A DNA stretch of 64,000 nt. Origin: Eumeta japonica (lineage: Eukaryota; Arthropoda; Insecta; Lepidoptera; Psychidae). The DNA is taken from NCBI GenBank assembly GCA_005406025.1, contig BGZK01000015.1, forward strand, positions 434,001-498,000. Direction: 5' to 3'. Shown piece by piece: positions 9,841 through 21,654 of the stretch (the stretch's first letter is position 1; each line of letters starts with the position of its first letter). Under the pieces are notes generated by a model, which saw nothing but the letters and a program-made list of their open reading frames with translations, made no database searches and was not told the DNA's origin. Made by a program: the position numbers and the translations under genes.

Positions 9841-10430
9841 GAGCTGATCTAATGATGGAGTTGGAAGGTGGCCATAGGAACCCCGTAATTAAACAACGCA
9901 ACCCCATCGAGTTTGGGCTCGATTGATTCGTGTTAGCGAGTATTTTGATACTATATGGCAACCAGAGTCTGATGATGGAGCTGGAAGGTGGCCATAGGAA
10001 CCCCGTAATTAAACAACGCAACCCCATCGAGTTTGGGCTCGATTGATTCGTGTTAGCGAGTATTTTGATACTATATGGCAACCAGAGTCTGATGATGGAG
10101 TTGGAAGGTGGCCATAGGAACCCCGTAATTAAACAACGCAACCCCATCGAGTTTGGGCTCGATTGATTCGTGTTAGCGAGTATTTTGATACTATATGGCA
10201 ACCAGAGTCTGATGATGGAGCTGGAAGGTGGCCATAGGAACCCCGTAATTAAACAACGCAACCCCATCGAGTTTGGGCTCGATTGATTCGTGTTAGCGAG
10301 TATTTTGATACTATATGGCAACCAGAGTCTGATGATGGAGCTGGAAGGTGGCCATGGGAACTCCATAATTAAACGATGTAACCCCATTGAGTTTGGGCTC
10401 GTTTGATTCGTCTTGACGAGTATCTTGGTT
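9841..10430. repeat. 120-bp tandem array, about five copies
   Basis: The period is exactly 120 bp. Copies 1-4 are almost identical and copy 5 is diverged towards its right end. Copies differ at one clear site (GGAGTTGG or GGAGCTGG) in the order T, C, T, C, C. Each unit contains GAGTTTGGGCTCGATTGATTCG. Because 120 is a multiple of three, the minus strand stays open for 204 codons as a 40-residue repeat. The repeat shows no coding character beyond being open. This is a satellite or minisatellite block. Confidence 0.9.
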
Positions 10431-10863
10431 GGCGGGAATATGCAACTTCAACAAATTTGAGAAAAAAGTTCCTTCCGTTTCCTATGAATGTGGATTATGT
10501 CTGATTGATTAGATGGATGACCCAATGCCAAGGTGAGCACGAGCCGAGGGTTGAATGGTATGAGGGTGTATAAACATTTCTTAAACTGAACTTTATTGAT
10601 TGTGTTGATTATCCTTCTCCAGTCCTTTTATTATTTTATTTAATTAATTATTTGCATGCAATTAAAAACAATTTTTTAATGATGCCAAAGAAGTATAAAT
10701 TCTCACGCGCGTACTTAAGTACACGCACCCATTTTTTTTTATTCAAACGTGACGCTTTCGAGTGTACTTAGCTTGAATATAATTTCCAAGACGATTATTT
10801 AGCATATAAAAAAAAACGACCGTATGGTCTATTTATTCATATAAAAGCTGAAATTTTTTATAT
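10431..10863. other. No gene; AT-rich sequence downstream of a minus-strand exon
   Basis: Nothing recognisable. Its right part probably contains the 3' UTR of the minus-strand exon at 10881-11015. Confidence 0.35.
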
Positions 10864-10864
10864 G

Positions 10865-10874
10865 TTTATTTTAT
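10865..10874 (-). terminator. Candidate poly(A) signal for the 10881 exon
   Basis: On the minus strand AAATAAAC follows the TAA stop by about ten bases, giving AATAAA. It is unusually close to the stop but consistent with a short 3' UTR. Confidence 0.35.
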
Positions 10875-10880
10875 GTTTTA

Positions 10881-11015
10881 TTACAAGCAAAGCTCGTTAA
10901 CGCCCTTCGCTATCGTCTCTACAACTTTGCGCATCCTAACGTTGTGCTTGTCGTGCTGCGCGTACGGGTCGTTCGGCCTCCCGCCCTTGCCCGTCACGCG
11001 CAGGTATGAAAAGCC
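10881..11015 (-). CDS. Coding-like terminal exon, unrecognised protein
   Basis: The minus-strand frame reads GFSYLRVTGKGGRPNDPYAQ, then HDKHNVRMRKVVETIAKGVN and ELCL before TAA: 44 codons. The evidence for coding is the balanced, globular-looking composition, strong G/C preference at third positions in an otherwise AT-rich setting, a stop closely followed by AATAAA, and an in-frame TGA just upstream that forces an exon start. The only AG before that TGA leaves the frame is in GACGAAAG|GGC, which lacks a good pyrimidine tract; this is the main weakness. Further exons would lie at higher coordinates on the minus strand; none was found. It could be the last exon of a host gene or a processed fragment. 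I do not recognise the protein and assign no function. Confidence 0.45.
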   Translation of the reverse strand, partial: GFSYLRVTGKGGRPNDPYAQHDKHNVRMRKVVETIAKGVNELCL

Positions 11016-12136
11016 CTTTCGTCAATCATCCGTCCACGCCACCCGAAGGATCCGCGGTGACGTTTATCAGTCCGAACGTGGTTGTTTATTTTCAATCTTG
11101 TCGTAATATAATTCGCTGCATTCGCCGAAGCGAATTTCGCTCGTCGGTACACAACCTTTTTTATGAGCGTACTTTTGTCGTTTTTCTTTCCGGGCGTACA
11201 CTTCGATATACGTCCGATGGCGGCGCATTTATTTTAGACCCTATCTTGACCATTGACCCTATCTCGTATACGCTATCAGCGCGTACGAGACTTCGACTGA
11301 CCTCTGCCTGTTTAGTTTCTTGTTTTGGGGCGGTTTTAGCTTTTCGACCTGTACGAAAAAATCGTGTTAACGATTAAACAACTTCTGATAAGTAATTCAA
11401 GCACCAGTATTGCAACCGACACCGGCGGTTAGAAACTGAACAAGTGACGCGTATTTCGTCGTATTAAACACGCATTTGTATATATATAATATATATTTAT
11501 TTTTAAACTTTTTAATTTTTCCTTATTAAATGTAGACATACAAACCAAGTTTTTTCGTATGACTGCACGAAAAACAGATAAATGACGATGCAAACTTCGT
11601 TTTGTTAAATACTTTACGGTCCCTTTGAACCTTCTTCTCGCTTCGTACGTTAAATAACTTAACTAAAAAGGATTTTAGTCCGATTAGCTTGCGCGATAAA
11701 CAGAGCGACTGCTGGAGATGCTGCACGAATTCTCATATAAATAAATTATGTTAATAAACGCAATAGAAATAGTGAATACGTTAATAAAATACAATCTCGC
11801 GCCTCCTATGATGTAAATGAAGATACGTAAATAGTGAACCCTTAATATACAAAAAAAAAAGTATTTCAGCGAAACGAAATGAATACAAAAAAAAAAAATA
11901 TCAAAAAAAAAAAAAAACAATTCATTGTCGATGAGATATTTGGAAATACTTGTGTATTTACAATCGTACTCTCGTACTTGTAAACGTCTTGTACACAATT
12001 CAGTACAACTAAGTTGTTTTTAGTTGATTCCTACGGAAATCAACTGTTGTAGTTGGTCTCGTGGCGGAACATTTCAAAAAATTTTGGCATGTTATGTTCT
12101 CAGTAGGAAAGTAAATTCATAAAATACCATTTATCA

Positions 12137-12141
<5 letters not shown>
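11016..12141. other. No gene; intergenic or intronic sequence
   Basis: The 11016-11380 part is less AT-rich and open on the plus strand for 123 codons, but the predicted peptide is Arg/Ser/Leu-rich without family features. It is followed by AT-rich sequence with A-runs near 11850-11920. Confidence 0.35.

Positions 12142-12218
<77 letters not shown>
12142..12218. repeat. (TA)n microsatellite
   Basis: About 38 uninterrupted TA units. It abuts the left end of the candidate solo LTR. Confidence 0.95.
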
Positions 12219-12221
<3 letters not shown>

Positions 12222-12536
12222 AGTAGCGGACCTAGGATTAGTTCCGCAATTGAGGGTTCGCGCTTGATATAAAATTAGAGTAGAATAGAATATTCGAATC
12301 AGATCTCGCGAAGAACAAGTGAATAGGCTGTAGATAGGAAAATAGAAAAAGGGCACGAGGACTGATGTCCAGGTGCTCGAGCTTCGATAATGATACGAGA
12401 GTGGATTGTTGTAACGGATTTAATAAGAGATCGTGTTGAAATTCATATGGAGAAATACTGAAGAACCGATCAATAAATCTATTGATCTTAAATTGAAAAT
12501 ACTTTTCCCTTTAAATACTTGAATTACTGGACTACA
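12219..12536 (+). mobile_element. Candidate solo LTR
   Basis: A 318-bp segment begins TGTAGTAGC and ends GGACTACA, so it has TG...CA ends and the short inverted termini TGTAGT/ACTACA. Inside are GATATAAAATTAG (TATA-like) and AATAAATC (poly(A)-like) in the expected order. ATCAAAAGG lies left of the adjoining (TA)n and ATCAAAGG overlaps the right end, which could be a target duplication if the microsatellite grew at the junction. There is no second LTR or coding part. It could equally be another terminal-repeat element. Confidence 0.35.
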
Positions 12537-12615
12537 TCAAAGGTCCTAAAGCTACTTCGCTCTGAGCTACACCCTAAAATATATATGGGATATAGCGCGG
12601 CTTATCGTCACAATA

Positions 12616-12624
12616 GCGCCCTCT
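12616..12624 (-). promoter_or_regulatory. CTCF-like core motif
   Basis: GCGCCCTCT, the reverse complement of AGAGGGCGC, fits the AG(A/G)(G/T)GGCGC core known for insect CTCF. A nine-base match also arises by chance, and such words occur in transposons. Confidence 0.25.
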
Positions 12625-15240
12625 ATTCTTTTGATGAAATGCGGCATAATCACCTTGGAGAAGTTCGAAGATGAAGAAAATCGAGCCCTTAGTTTAGAAA
12701 TGGTTGCCATTTAAAATTTTCAAAATATCAAAAAGTTACATGTGTGGTGATTACTTCTAATTTGCATTCATTCATGCATTTCTGTATGTTTATAAAATAG
12801 CAAAAAATCTACTTCGATTTCCGATACCGAATGGTATTTTTTTTATAATGTTATTTATTCGTTTTATAAACGATTATATTATTAGTTTTTGGTTTGTCGA
12901 AAGTTTCTTAAGGGATTCTTGTAAGAAATATCTCACCTGTTTTTGCAGAACAGAATTTAAACTCGATCTGATCTAACAAACAGTTCGTTCGGAGTCCTTA
13001 AAACCATACTAAATTAAGATAAAAAAAATTTAGACAATGAATATAATATGCTTTAAATCACTTTCTATTTAACTATCAATGTCATAAATCACATTCAAAA
13101 TCCAATAAAAGATTTTATTAACACTCTGCGATCGACTTAAACTTACACATACAAATTTTATACGCATTATTAGAACACAAATAGCTGTAGAATGTGCGTG
13201 CGATGCGCGCACGCAACCGAAACTGTCTCGTTTTAAGTAAAAACATACTTGATATATATTTTTTGGTCGAAAATAGCAAAAATTTCTGTGGTGCCCCTCC
13301 GGGCGGCACCCCCGGCCGCGGCCGTTGAAGGGGGCGCAAAATGATCGAATGAAAGGTGTATTATAATAAGGGCCGGCTTACATGCCGCGCCAATTATGAT
13401 TTATATTGCAACGTTATTTGTTAAGTGATCAGATATTAAATATTTAAAATGATACATATAGAATTTATTAGGTAGTTTTATTAATATTAACTAACATGAG
13501 GAATGAGTCTAGACCACGTTCTTTATTTTACCTTTTTTCTAATTTACTTAAACTACAAACACATTAATAGCTTTGGTTGATGAAACATTTAATATGTAAT
13601 AACAAATACCGATTAATACAGTATTTTACATTTTTTCTAAAGATAATCGATATTTAAATCATATGCTATTTTAACCTTAAATAATTTTCTTCGTATCTAT
13701 ATTTTTACATAAATTTTCATGAAATAGATTATTAACATAAAAATATTAGAATATGACATTTTAAATTTGTATTGTTTTCAACGTCAACATCGACGTACTG
13801 AACAAAAAGTTATTTGGTATAATCGTAAAATAATAATAAAACATATATATGCATCAAATGAAAATTAGTTGTTCTACACTGCACAGGAATTTTTTTTCTT
13901 TCTTAATGACAAAAAAGAAAGAAATATATAAATATAAGGTTGATCAACACGATGCACTAATTGAATGTGTTTTATCGCATTAGTTACCGTAGTAATGATA
14001 AAGCGGCATTTGAGAATGGCAATGATAGTAATCGATTTTCTATCTGTTCATTGTCGTCGAACGAATAACTCGTCAATTTTTTGTCGAAATTATAAATATC
14101 ATAGGAATCATTCGTTTATTTATTTATGTTACTCTCAAATACCAAGTGCGACTTCAAAGGTTGTATGATATTTAAATGGAAAGTGATTACAACTCTCTGA
14201 GACTGTGGTGAGAATTTGCAGTCGTACTACTGGCATAACTAGCTTTATATTTAATTGGATAATAAAGATTTCAATGCAATATAATGTCGTATTCAATTAT
14301 TAAATTATGTATGTGTGAAATTAAAATTTGCTCCGCAGGCATCAGTCATTAAAATTTATTTTTATCAAATCTGCATTCAAAAATTTTTGACTAAAAACAA
14401 AATTTAGCATAGAAAAAAAGCTCACACAAAATAACATAGTAATTTCTGTTATAGATTTTGCGACATGTAATCCCGGCCGCTAATCAAACAATACACAATG
14501 CTTTCCGAAAATTTGGAAACACTATCGAAAGGGCGACTCTTTGTAAATATGTCCGTCTCGCTCGCACCCGTTACTCCGGCATACATCCGTCCTTGTTTCG
14601 TGTCGCATGCATTTCTCTCGTTCGTTTTATCGGCTATCGGACATGTAGACGCGTGACTATGAGTAATGTTGTAATAAATTTTATTTTACCGACTTCACTT
14701 AAATGTTTTTTTTTAATCTTTTTAAGTGATGCAACGACCTTATTGTCACGGCTTTTACCATGCGACAGCACGATGTGTTAATAATAATCTTTTTTTTTTT
14801 ATTTAAAACAATACAGAATTATTACTTATTTGTATATCACACTATCGCCATCAAAATCGTGATTGTAAAATATTGACAAAAATATGTATCGTCGTTCATA
14901 TCCATTGAGTAATTTAGTAATCTATTCGTTGGTTAGTTTAATTAATTATTTTTAATCATTCAGAAAAATGCATTTATACTTAAATAATCATATTGTCCTT
15001 GATTTACATTATTTATGGTACGTCAAAGTAATTTCCAGTTGGTATTAATATATGTACGTTAATGTATATTTTTTTTAATGATGTGCTAGTAACGTTGTTG
15101 TTGTTTAGTTTCAGAACTCTCGATTGATTGTAAAATGAATAGGTACATTACGACAGAATACACAACTCATTTTGTATATCTCAATCGTAATCTGTAATAT
15201 AAAGGAAGTTGCATAACAATGCGAACGTCTTCCACTATAG
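12625..15240. other. No gene; AT-rich sequence
   Basis: No recognisable coding exon. A 60-base GC-rich patch (13285-13340) and a moderately GC-rich patch (14460-14660) with open but unremarkable frames interrupt AT-rich DNA. Confidence 0.4.
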
Positions 15241-15500
15241 ACCACTGTTTTTTTCCAAGGGCGGCCGACAGTCGTTAAGTTTGAAATATCGGTCACGCGG
15301 GGGCAGGGCGGAGGGGGCCGGGAATAAGGTGGCCGAGGGGGGTGAGGTGACGCGCGGCCGGCCGCGGGGCGACGGGGCCGGGGCGCGGTGCAAATAAAAT
15401 AAAAATAAACCTCGATTACGGCCGACATTTTATAATGGACGTCGAAATGACATGCGGGCGCCGCACCGGCTTAAAGTTGGCGTGGAGCGGTATTTATGTT
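15241..15500. promoter_or_regulatory. CpG-rich block, candidate regulatory element
   Basis: A sharp GC-rich island (GGCCGGCCGCGGGGC and similar) in AT-rich surroundings, followed by GTGCAAATAAAATAAAAATA and CTCGATTACGGCCGAC. No protein-like frame on either strand. It is either an enhancer/promoter or an unrecognised 5' exon. Confidence 0.35.
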
Positions 15501-17639
15501 AAAATAATAAATGTTACTAGGTCGGAGGTGGGTATAGAAATAAATATAAATGGTTGGCGATGGACAAGTTGATGACATAGATGTATTCTTTTAGCTTTTA
15601 TTCAGAAATATATAAAAAAAAATGTTTTGCGATAAGTAAAAGTAAAATGATAAGTTAAATTGAAAAAAATCAAATGCAAGAAACAAATTGTAGTGTCGTT
15701 TAAAACGGTAATGTACAAGGGGATGTTAATATCGATCAGTTTTAAAGAAATGTTGTTTTTAAATTATAAACACAACAATCACTATTAAGCACTAAACTTG
15801 ATATGGTAATAGAATGTAATATAATTGGAACTAGTCAGAAGCAAGCATTATTTGAGCGGAATTAATGCGCTATCTGCGTCGTACAATACGTAAGAAAGTA
15901 TTGAATAATTATAAATTAAACTTAAGATATAAAAAACTACGTTAATAATATTTGAGAACTAAGAAAATAATTCTGTAAATTTGTAAATATGACGAATTTT
16001 GGTGAATATTTTATAATAAATTTCTACGAGATATCTGATAATAGGTATTTCATTTATGCATTAACATATCCTTAATATTGCGTATTCACTATAAATGGTG
16101 ACCACTTAAGCGACATTTAGTACGACATTTCTGCATAATTTTTTTGTGGAAACTCTGTTCATAAATGAGGCATTTAGTTATAGATCCCGCAATAATGAAT
16201 TCTTATAAAAAAAACAATTATTAATATATTTAAATTTTTTATGCACTATGTATTAATTTTAATCTTTATTTCGTACTTAAAAACAATCAGTATGGTTTAG
16301 TTTATTCGCAAAAATCTTCATGCAACGCTTGGATACTTTCGTACCCAATAACCCTATAAATATTTTTATTGATATTTTCGAAATTATACAAAGACCATAA
16401 TAACAGGTTTTGAAATTACATGAGTCAAATTATCTAAATTTTACTATCAAAATATAAATATTTCTCCATTATGTGAACATCTTGTTTCTGCTTCTCAAAC
16501 TTCAACATTGATAAATATTACGCGATTTATGCAATCAAACATTGAAATGCCTGCTGATGCTGAAGCACGGTTAAATACCTAGCGAAGAAACATTGTTGTT
16601 GAATTAAAATTATTCCTAAACTTATGAAAGTAATATATTGGTTCAATTAAATTATGCATTTCGGTTTGAAGTTGAGAAGTTATTCCCTGATTTTCTTTAA
16701 ATTTTCCTCATTAAATTGAGATTTACATTAATAAGAATATGAATTTCAAGCGTCACTATTTAAACACAAGATACCTAATTACTTTATTTTTTACACAACT
16801 ACTAAATGACAATAATAATTATTTTTCTAGATCTTAACTTTTTTTCCTTGAGGAACTACGAATATTAACGATTAAAAGGAATAATGTGCATAAGATCAAA
16901 CTTTTCCATGAACTCATCGCGGTCGTAAATGTCATAATTTAGTAATATTTCAACACGATGTGAAATTTGTCAGCTTTTTTATTTAGATGTAATATCAATT
17001 TAATGTTGTACAACCTTTTTGAAAATAACGTTAGCTGAGTGGTATTAGAACCGGCATTGAAAACGCGATAGGTGAGTAAGAAAAAATAACTTGACTCATG
17101 AACTTCCTGATGAAGCTTTTAAAACCAACTCCACAGGCCAAAAACGTACCCTTTTGTTCCTCAAATTTATGCTTTTAGTATTTTTTTATTAAAACTATGC
17201 TACAATCAACTAAATATGATATGTAAAAAATGATATGATTTTTGAAAAAACACCTTTGATAGACTGATAGACAAACAAAAACTAAAATGATTCCATGCGT
17301 GTCTCATTTCTCCAGGTTATAACAAAAGAAAAAATAAATAATTTTTCTTCATATAAATGTAAAATTTTACACACTCTCATTTAGGCCGAAACAGTTTGTA
17401 AACTTACCACTGATTCGAAAATACAAAATAAAATGCCCATTCTGAAGTCGTCAACCCATTGGCGCCGAATGAGTATAGAGACCTTAAGTTCTAAGCCCAA
17501 CAATACCACTAATGCCATAAATGTGAAAAATTGTATGATCTGTTATGAATATAGTCTATGTTAAAATGCAAGATACTTTTTCTTCAGGTAAAATGTTTTT
17601 GTGAGATGATTTGATTGTAATAATTAGAATAAGTGATAT
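15501..17639. other. No gene; AT-rich sequence
   Basis: More than 2 kb of AT-rich sequence with stops in all frames. No repeat with a second copy in the window was recognised. Confidence 0.4.
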
Positions 17640-17830
17640 ATCAGGATCGGATCCGAGAGCGAAATCAAGATATAAATTGAGAGCGGGCTCGAGGTCGGAG
17701 ACGACATTGGGACCAGAATCGAAATCGTAAAAAGGATCGAAATGGAGACCATAATTGAAAGTGAGATCGTTCGATATAAAAGATAAAGAAATTCACTTTA
17801 TATCTACATACGTAATAAAATTATAATTTA
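17640..17830 (+). mobile_element. Helitron-like element, internal fragment (copy 2)
   Basis: GATCGGATCCGAGAGCGAAATC, GACATTGGGACCAGAATCG, then AAAGATAAAGAAATTCACTTTAT correspond in order to 8550-8690. The GCGAAGCGGGCGGG end is missing, so the copy is 3'-truncated. Confidence 0.5.
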
Positions 17831-19189
17831 AAAATACTATAGATTTTTACCTCTCTTTTCTTTCAGACTACTACGTAATTTATAAATAAATGTACCCACA
17901 TGAATCAAATTAAGACGTCTTTCTTAATTAATATCCAGAAAATACTCATGTTTGGTAAAAAAAAATGTGATTATATTTAAGAGAAAAAGGCTTAACACTT
18001 TTTTTTATTTGTTGTAATAATGTTCGTTTTTTTAATAAAAAAAAAATAACGATGTAATGTATTTTTTTATATGATGTATCAAAAGATTACAAAAATCATT
18101 GAAACATCAATTTTTTTAAAATAACCTACTTGAATTTCTTCTCTTTAAAGAATTAGAATAACAATTAATGTATGCAGCTCATTTTTGAACTTAATTACTA
18201 AATTACTTTGTGCTAATTTAGATCTTCCCAAAATCATCTCAAACCGTATATCATAATTTACGGCTCCGTTTTCGAATCAGCCAAATAACATATTCACGTA
18301 CATTTTTATTGGGTTTATTGTTATTCACAACGATTAACTGAAGTGCAACTTTTCTTTTCCAACAAAATCGTAACATTACTCAAAACGAAAAATCATGGAT
18401 CTTAAGCCCATCAAGTCGACATAGGCGTGTAGTGAGCTACTGACGACCGTCTTCATATTGACGGTTTCTTTTAATTTGACGGTAACGACTCTAATCATTC
18501 GGTAACCACAGGTCGTAGCCGACCATAATATACTGTTTGCGAATTCGTTAATCAAACACCTGAAGCTAACGAACTGAAGGTTTTAAAATCATGTATAACA
18601 TCTTAGATACATAGTATTTTTATCGTCTTAATATGAATTAAATGCACTCGCTAAAAAATCTAACTAATAATAAGAAAAAAAATATCAAATAAGTTCAATT
18701 TCAAAGGTTAGATGACCTTCGTCTGTCGATGTTAAATCACTGAAAGAAGCGGTAAGAATAAACGCCCCATAAAGGCATTTTATTGTATAATTTTGGCAAC
18801 CGATGCATAACATACCGATTATACGAATATCAGATTTAAATGTTATACATTATACAGTTATATTAATTGTAAACTATGATACATTTCCACTCAATCAGTG
18901 AATATTCAATCAAACTAAGTTTACGAAAAATAGAAATTGTAAGCTAACCAAACGCATAACAAGCAAAAAGAAAAAAGGAGTTGAAAATTCTTTTTGCGAT
19001 TTTGCGCTTTAGAAAGGCAAATTTTTTATAAGTCATAGAGCTTTACTTGTTAGTTAAAAAATGGTACCAAAATCAGAAACGTATAATAATTATTTCACTA
19101 ATTCGATTTGAATGTAGCTACTGCCTTAAAATACGTGTTCAATACAAACTGATTTAAATTTTTTTAAACAATTTTAACAGGCAAGCGAC
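17831..19189. other. No gene; AT-rich sequence
   Basis: A-runs and short frames only. Confidence 0.4.
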
Positions 19190-19330
19190 TCCGCGGACGT
19201 CGTTGTTCGCGTCAGGAGCGCGTCCGTCAGACCGCCGCCACTTCGGTTATTAATTATGCCCTAATTGTTTATTATAATGTTCTCCTACATGGGCATATTT
19301 TAATTAATTAATCGTTAAATCTAAACGATT
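19190..19330. promoter_or_regulatory. GC-rich patch joined to a homeodomain-core cluster
   Basis: A CpG-rich 60 bases (GACTCCGCGGACGTCG...) are followed at 19247-19313 by about ten TAAT/ATTA cores, including TTAATTAATTAATCG and ATTATGCCCTAATTG. ATGCCC and GGGCAT form a dyad across the cluster. This is consistent with an enhancer bound by homeodomain proteins; AT-richness alone could supply part of it. Confidence 0.35.
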
Positions 19331-20462
19331 TGTAATACAGAAAGGATGGGCGTTACTTAAATTCATAAAAAAAGCGTGTGGCATGGGTACAAATATTTTG
19401 CGGAGTGCCAGTAAAGCAACAAACTGACGTTGTTGTTCGCGCGAAAATGGTCTCTAAGAAAGAGACAAAAATACTCGAGGCTCGAGGTCGCAGTTCACGA
19501 TGAGAGCGTGACTTAATATTTCAATGCTTTCAATTTCATATTTCATTAAATTTGTATAAAAGTGTTGTATTAGGTGTAAAATCCTCTGGGTCCACATAAC
19601 ACCCAAATAAGTGTCAAAGTGACACATCTTAGACGCGTCAAATAAGGGGAATATACAACGGACAGAAATAATGATTCCATTTTATTGAATGATTTTCTTT
19701 AACAAGAATTAATTTTTTTAGTCAAAGTTAGATATTTTCTTACTAATTAGTATTGTATGATATTTAAATGGTGCCGAAAAATATATTTTATATCTTTCAA
19801 AAATTGTATTAAAATCATTTTCAATAACGATACATGCATTCCTATTTTACTGAGATTAATGGAATGCAAAAAAAACGGACGGTATTTTTCCGAATTTCGA
19901 GCTTCGACAATGTGGGGACACATTGAACACTTATTTAAATATCTATTTCTGTAATAATGGCGTGTTTTTTTTTAATTTAAAGTCTATTTGAAAAGGAATA
20001 TAAAAGTAAGAGATATTCGTGAATGTAAAAAAATAAGCGGATAGAGCATGGCTAAGAAATGGCCGATGCGTATCTAGATGACGAATTAAGGAAAAAGGTC
20101 AAGGTGAAATTTTTCTCCTTTTTTCTTTAATTATTAAATTTTCCTTCCAATTTGGTATAGTGTAATTTATCTTACTTTCAGCAAATGAAAATATGATTTT
20201 GTTAAAATGTAAAATTCTACATATGAAAAAGGCAAAGTGTTAAATTACCAATCTTGAACAAACGTACAAATTATCATTGTCGATTCATTACAACAGCGAT
20301 TAATTCCCACGCTGTATACATTGATTTTCAGACTTCACAAATCGATTGATTATCACAGCGTCGAACCTTTTGCATTGTTTGAGTATCACAAAACTCTGGC
20401 CACGTGAAGGTCATGAGCAGTAGATAGGTGAAGGAAAAATGTAACAGGTACTCCTCTAGACA
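19331..20462. other. No gene; AT-rich sequence
   Basis: Nothing recognised except short frames. Confidence 0.4.
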
Positions 20463-20600
20463 ATTTACATTATTTTTTTATCCCATAGGCAAACGAACAG
20501 ACGAGCCATCAGTCACCGCCGCCCATGGACATTCCAAGCCTCAAAGGGGATGCCAGTGCGTTGCCGGCCTGCTAGAGACCTATGGGGAAAGATCGTAACT
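20463..20600 (+). repeat. Interspersed repeat, family A (good copy of the head)
   Basis: ATAGGCAAACGAACAGACGA, GAGCCATCAGTCACCGCC, GCCCATGGACATTCC and CCAGTGCGTTGCCGGCC appear in the same order as at 6.36 and 27.25 kb. This copy preserves the head but lacks the tail present at 27.4 kb. Confidence 0.7.
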
Positions 20601-21394
20601 ATTACTTCGAGAACAAAAAATAAATAAACGGAATGATCGATGAATAATTTGTGATAGGTGAATAATTCGTCGTATTATTTTATTAAATAATGAAACAATC
20701 TAATTCAATTAATCGGACTAAAATTTATTTTGGTTAAGATAACGAATATAATCAACGATGGAAATTCGTATTGTTATACAAAATTTTGGTTAAAATAGAC
20801 AATTTCCTTTTTTTTCAGTGTATTACGAAATTGTTTTTTAAAGTTTTCAAAAATAATTATCCAAAAATTCTCATAATCAAGTAATATGACATAATGATGT
20901 AGGGTAATATAAAAAGATGTTAATCATTATTTTTCTTCACCTATCCGCTCTCTTCCTCTTCAAGCAAAGCAAGTAAATATACATTATCGATAAATTTACA
21001 TAAAAATCATAAACATTTTTTTTTCTACAACTTACAAACTGTTCAATATATACTTTATGTTGTATTGAAGTTAATTAAATTGATTTCGATTTATAACATG
21101 AACAATGTATATGTGAAGATACAGTGTGATATATCTACATATTTCTGAACTATATTATACTGCTTTATTTGTAGTATAATACACGAAAAAGCTTATACAT
21201 TCACGTGTATACGCCAGAGGGGTATGCATAGACCGCAAATCACTTGATACGATATTTCGCACATGTACTTCTTTACACTGACATCCATCAAGCGTTTCGT
21301 ACGAGCTCTAGGATTACGTCGGATTGCGGGCGCTTAAAATTTAGCATTTTTTTTTTTTTTGATTTGTCACCAATTCGGTCTGAATAAAACAACA
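20601..21394. other. No gene; AT-rich sequence
   Basis: Nothing recognised. Confidence 0.4.
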
Positions 21395-21625
21395 TACATA
21401 TTATATATAAATGTAATTTATAACGAAAACAACTCTTTTTTTATCTGAACACCAATCAAAAAACTACTGAACGTATCAGTTTTACCGTTCGCCTACGAAA
21501 TCTTCTGTAGGTGGTTTCGGGCTATTTATTTATGAATTCCACACACTTTCATCCACAGTTTTTGAATTACTTTCATAGCTCACAACGCTCATACCGAGCG
21601 GGCGGGTGACAGTCAATTTTTATAT
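21395..21625 (+). mobile_element. Helitron-like element, short copy 3
   Basis: TATTATATATAAATGTAATT and ATCAAAAAACTACTGAACG resemble the head of such elements, and ACCGAGCGGGCGGGTGAC at about 21594-21611 the tail. The CTAG terminus is degraded. Confidence 0.5.
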
Positions 21626-21654
21626 GCACAACATTTCTTAATTATCGCATAGGA

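Noticed and set aside
9773..10387. 204-codon minus-strand frame over the tandem array
   Set aside because: It is a 40-residue repeat created by a 120-bp period in non-coding DNA; the single-copy flanks do not continue a protein.
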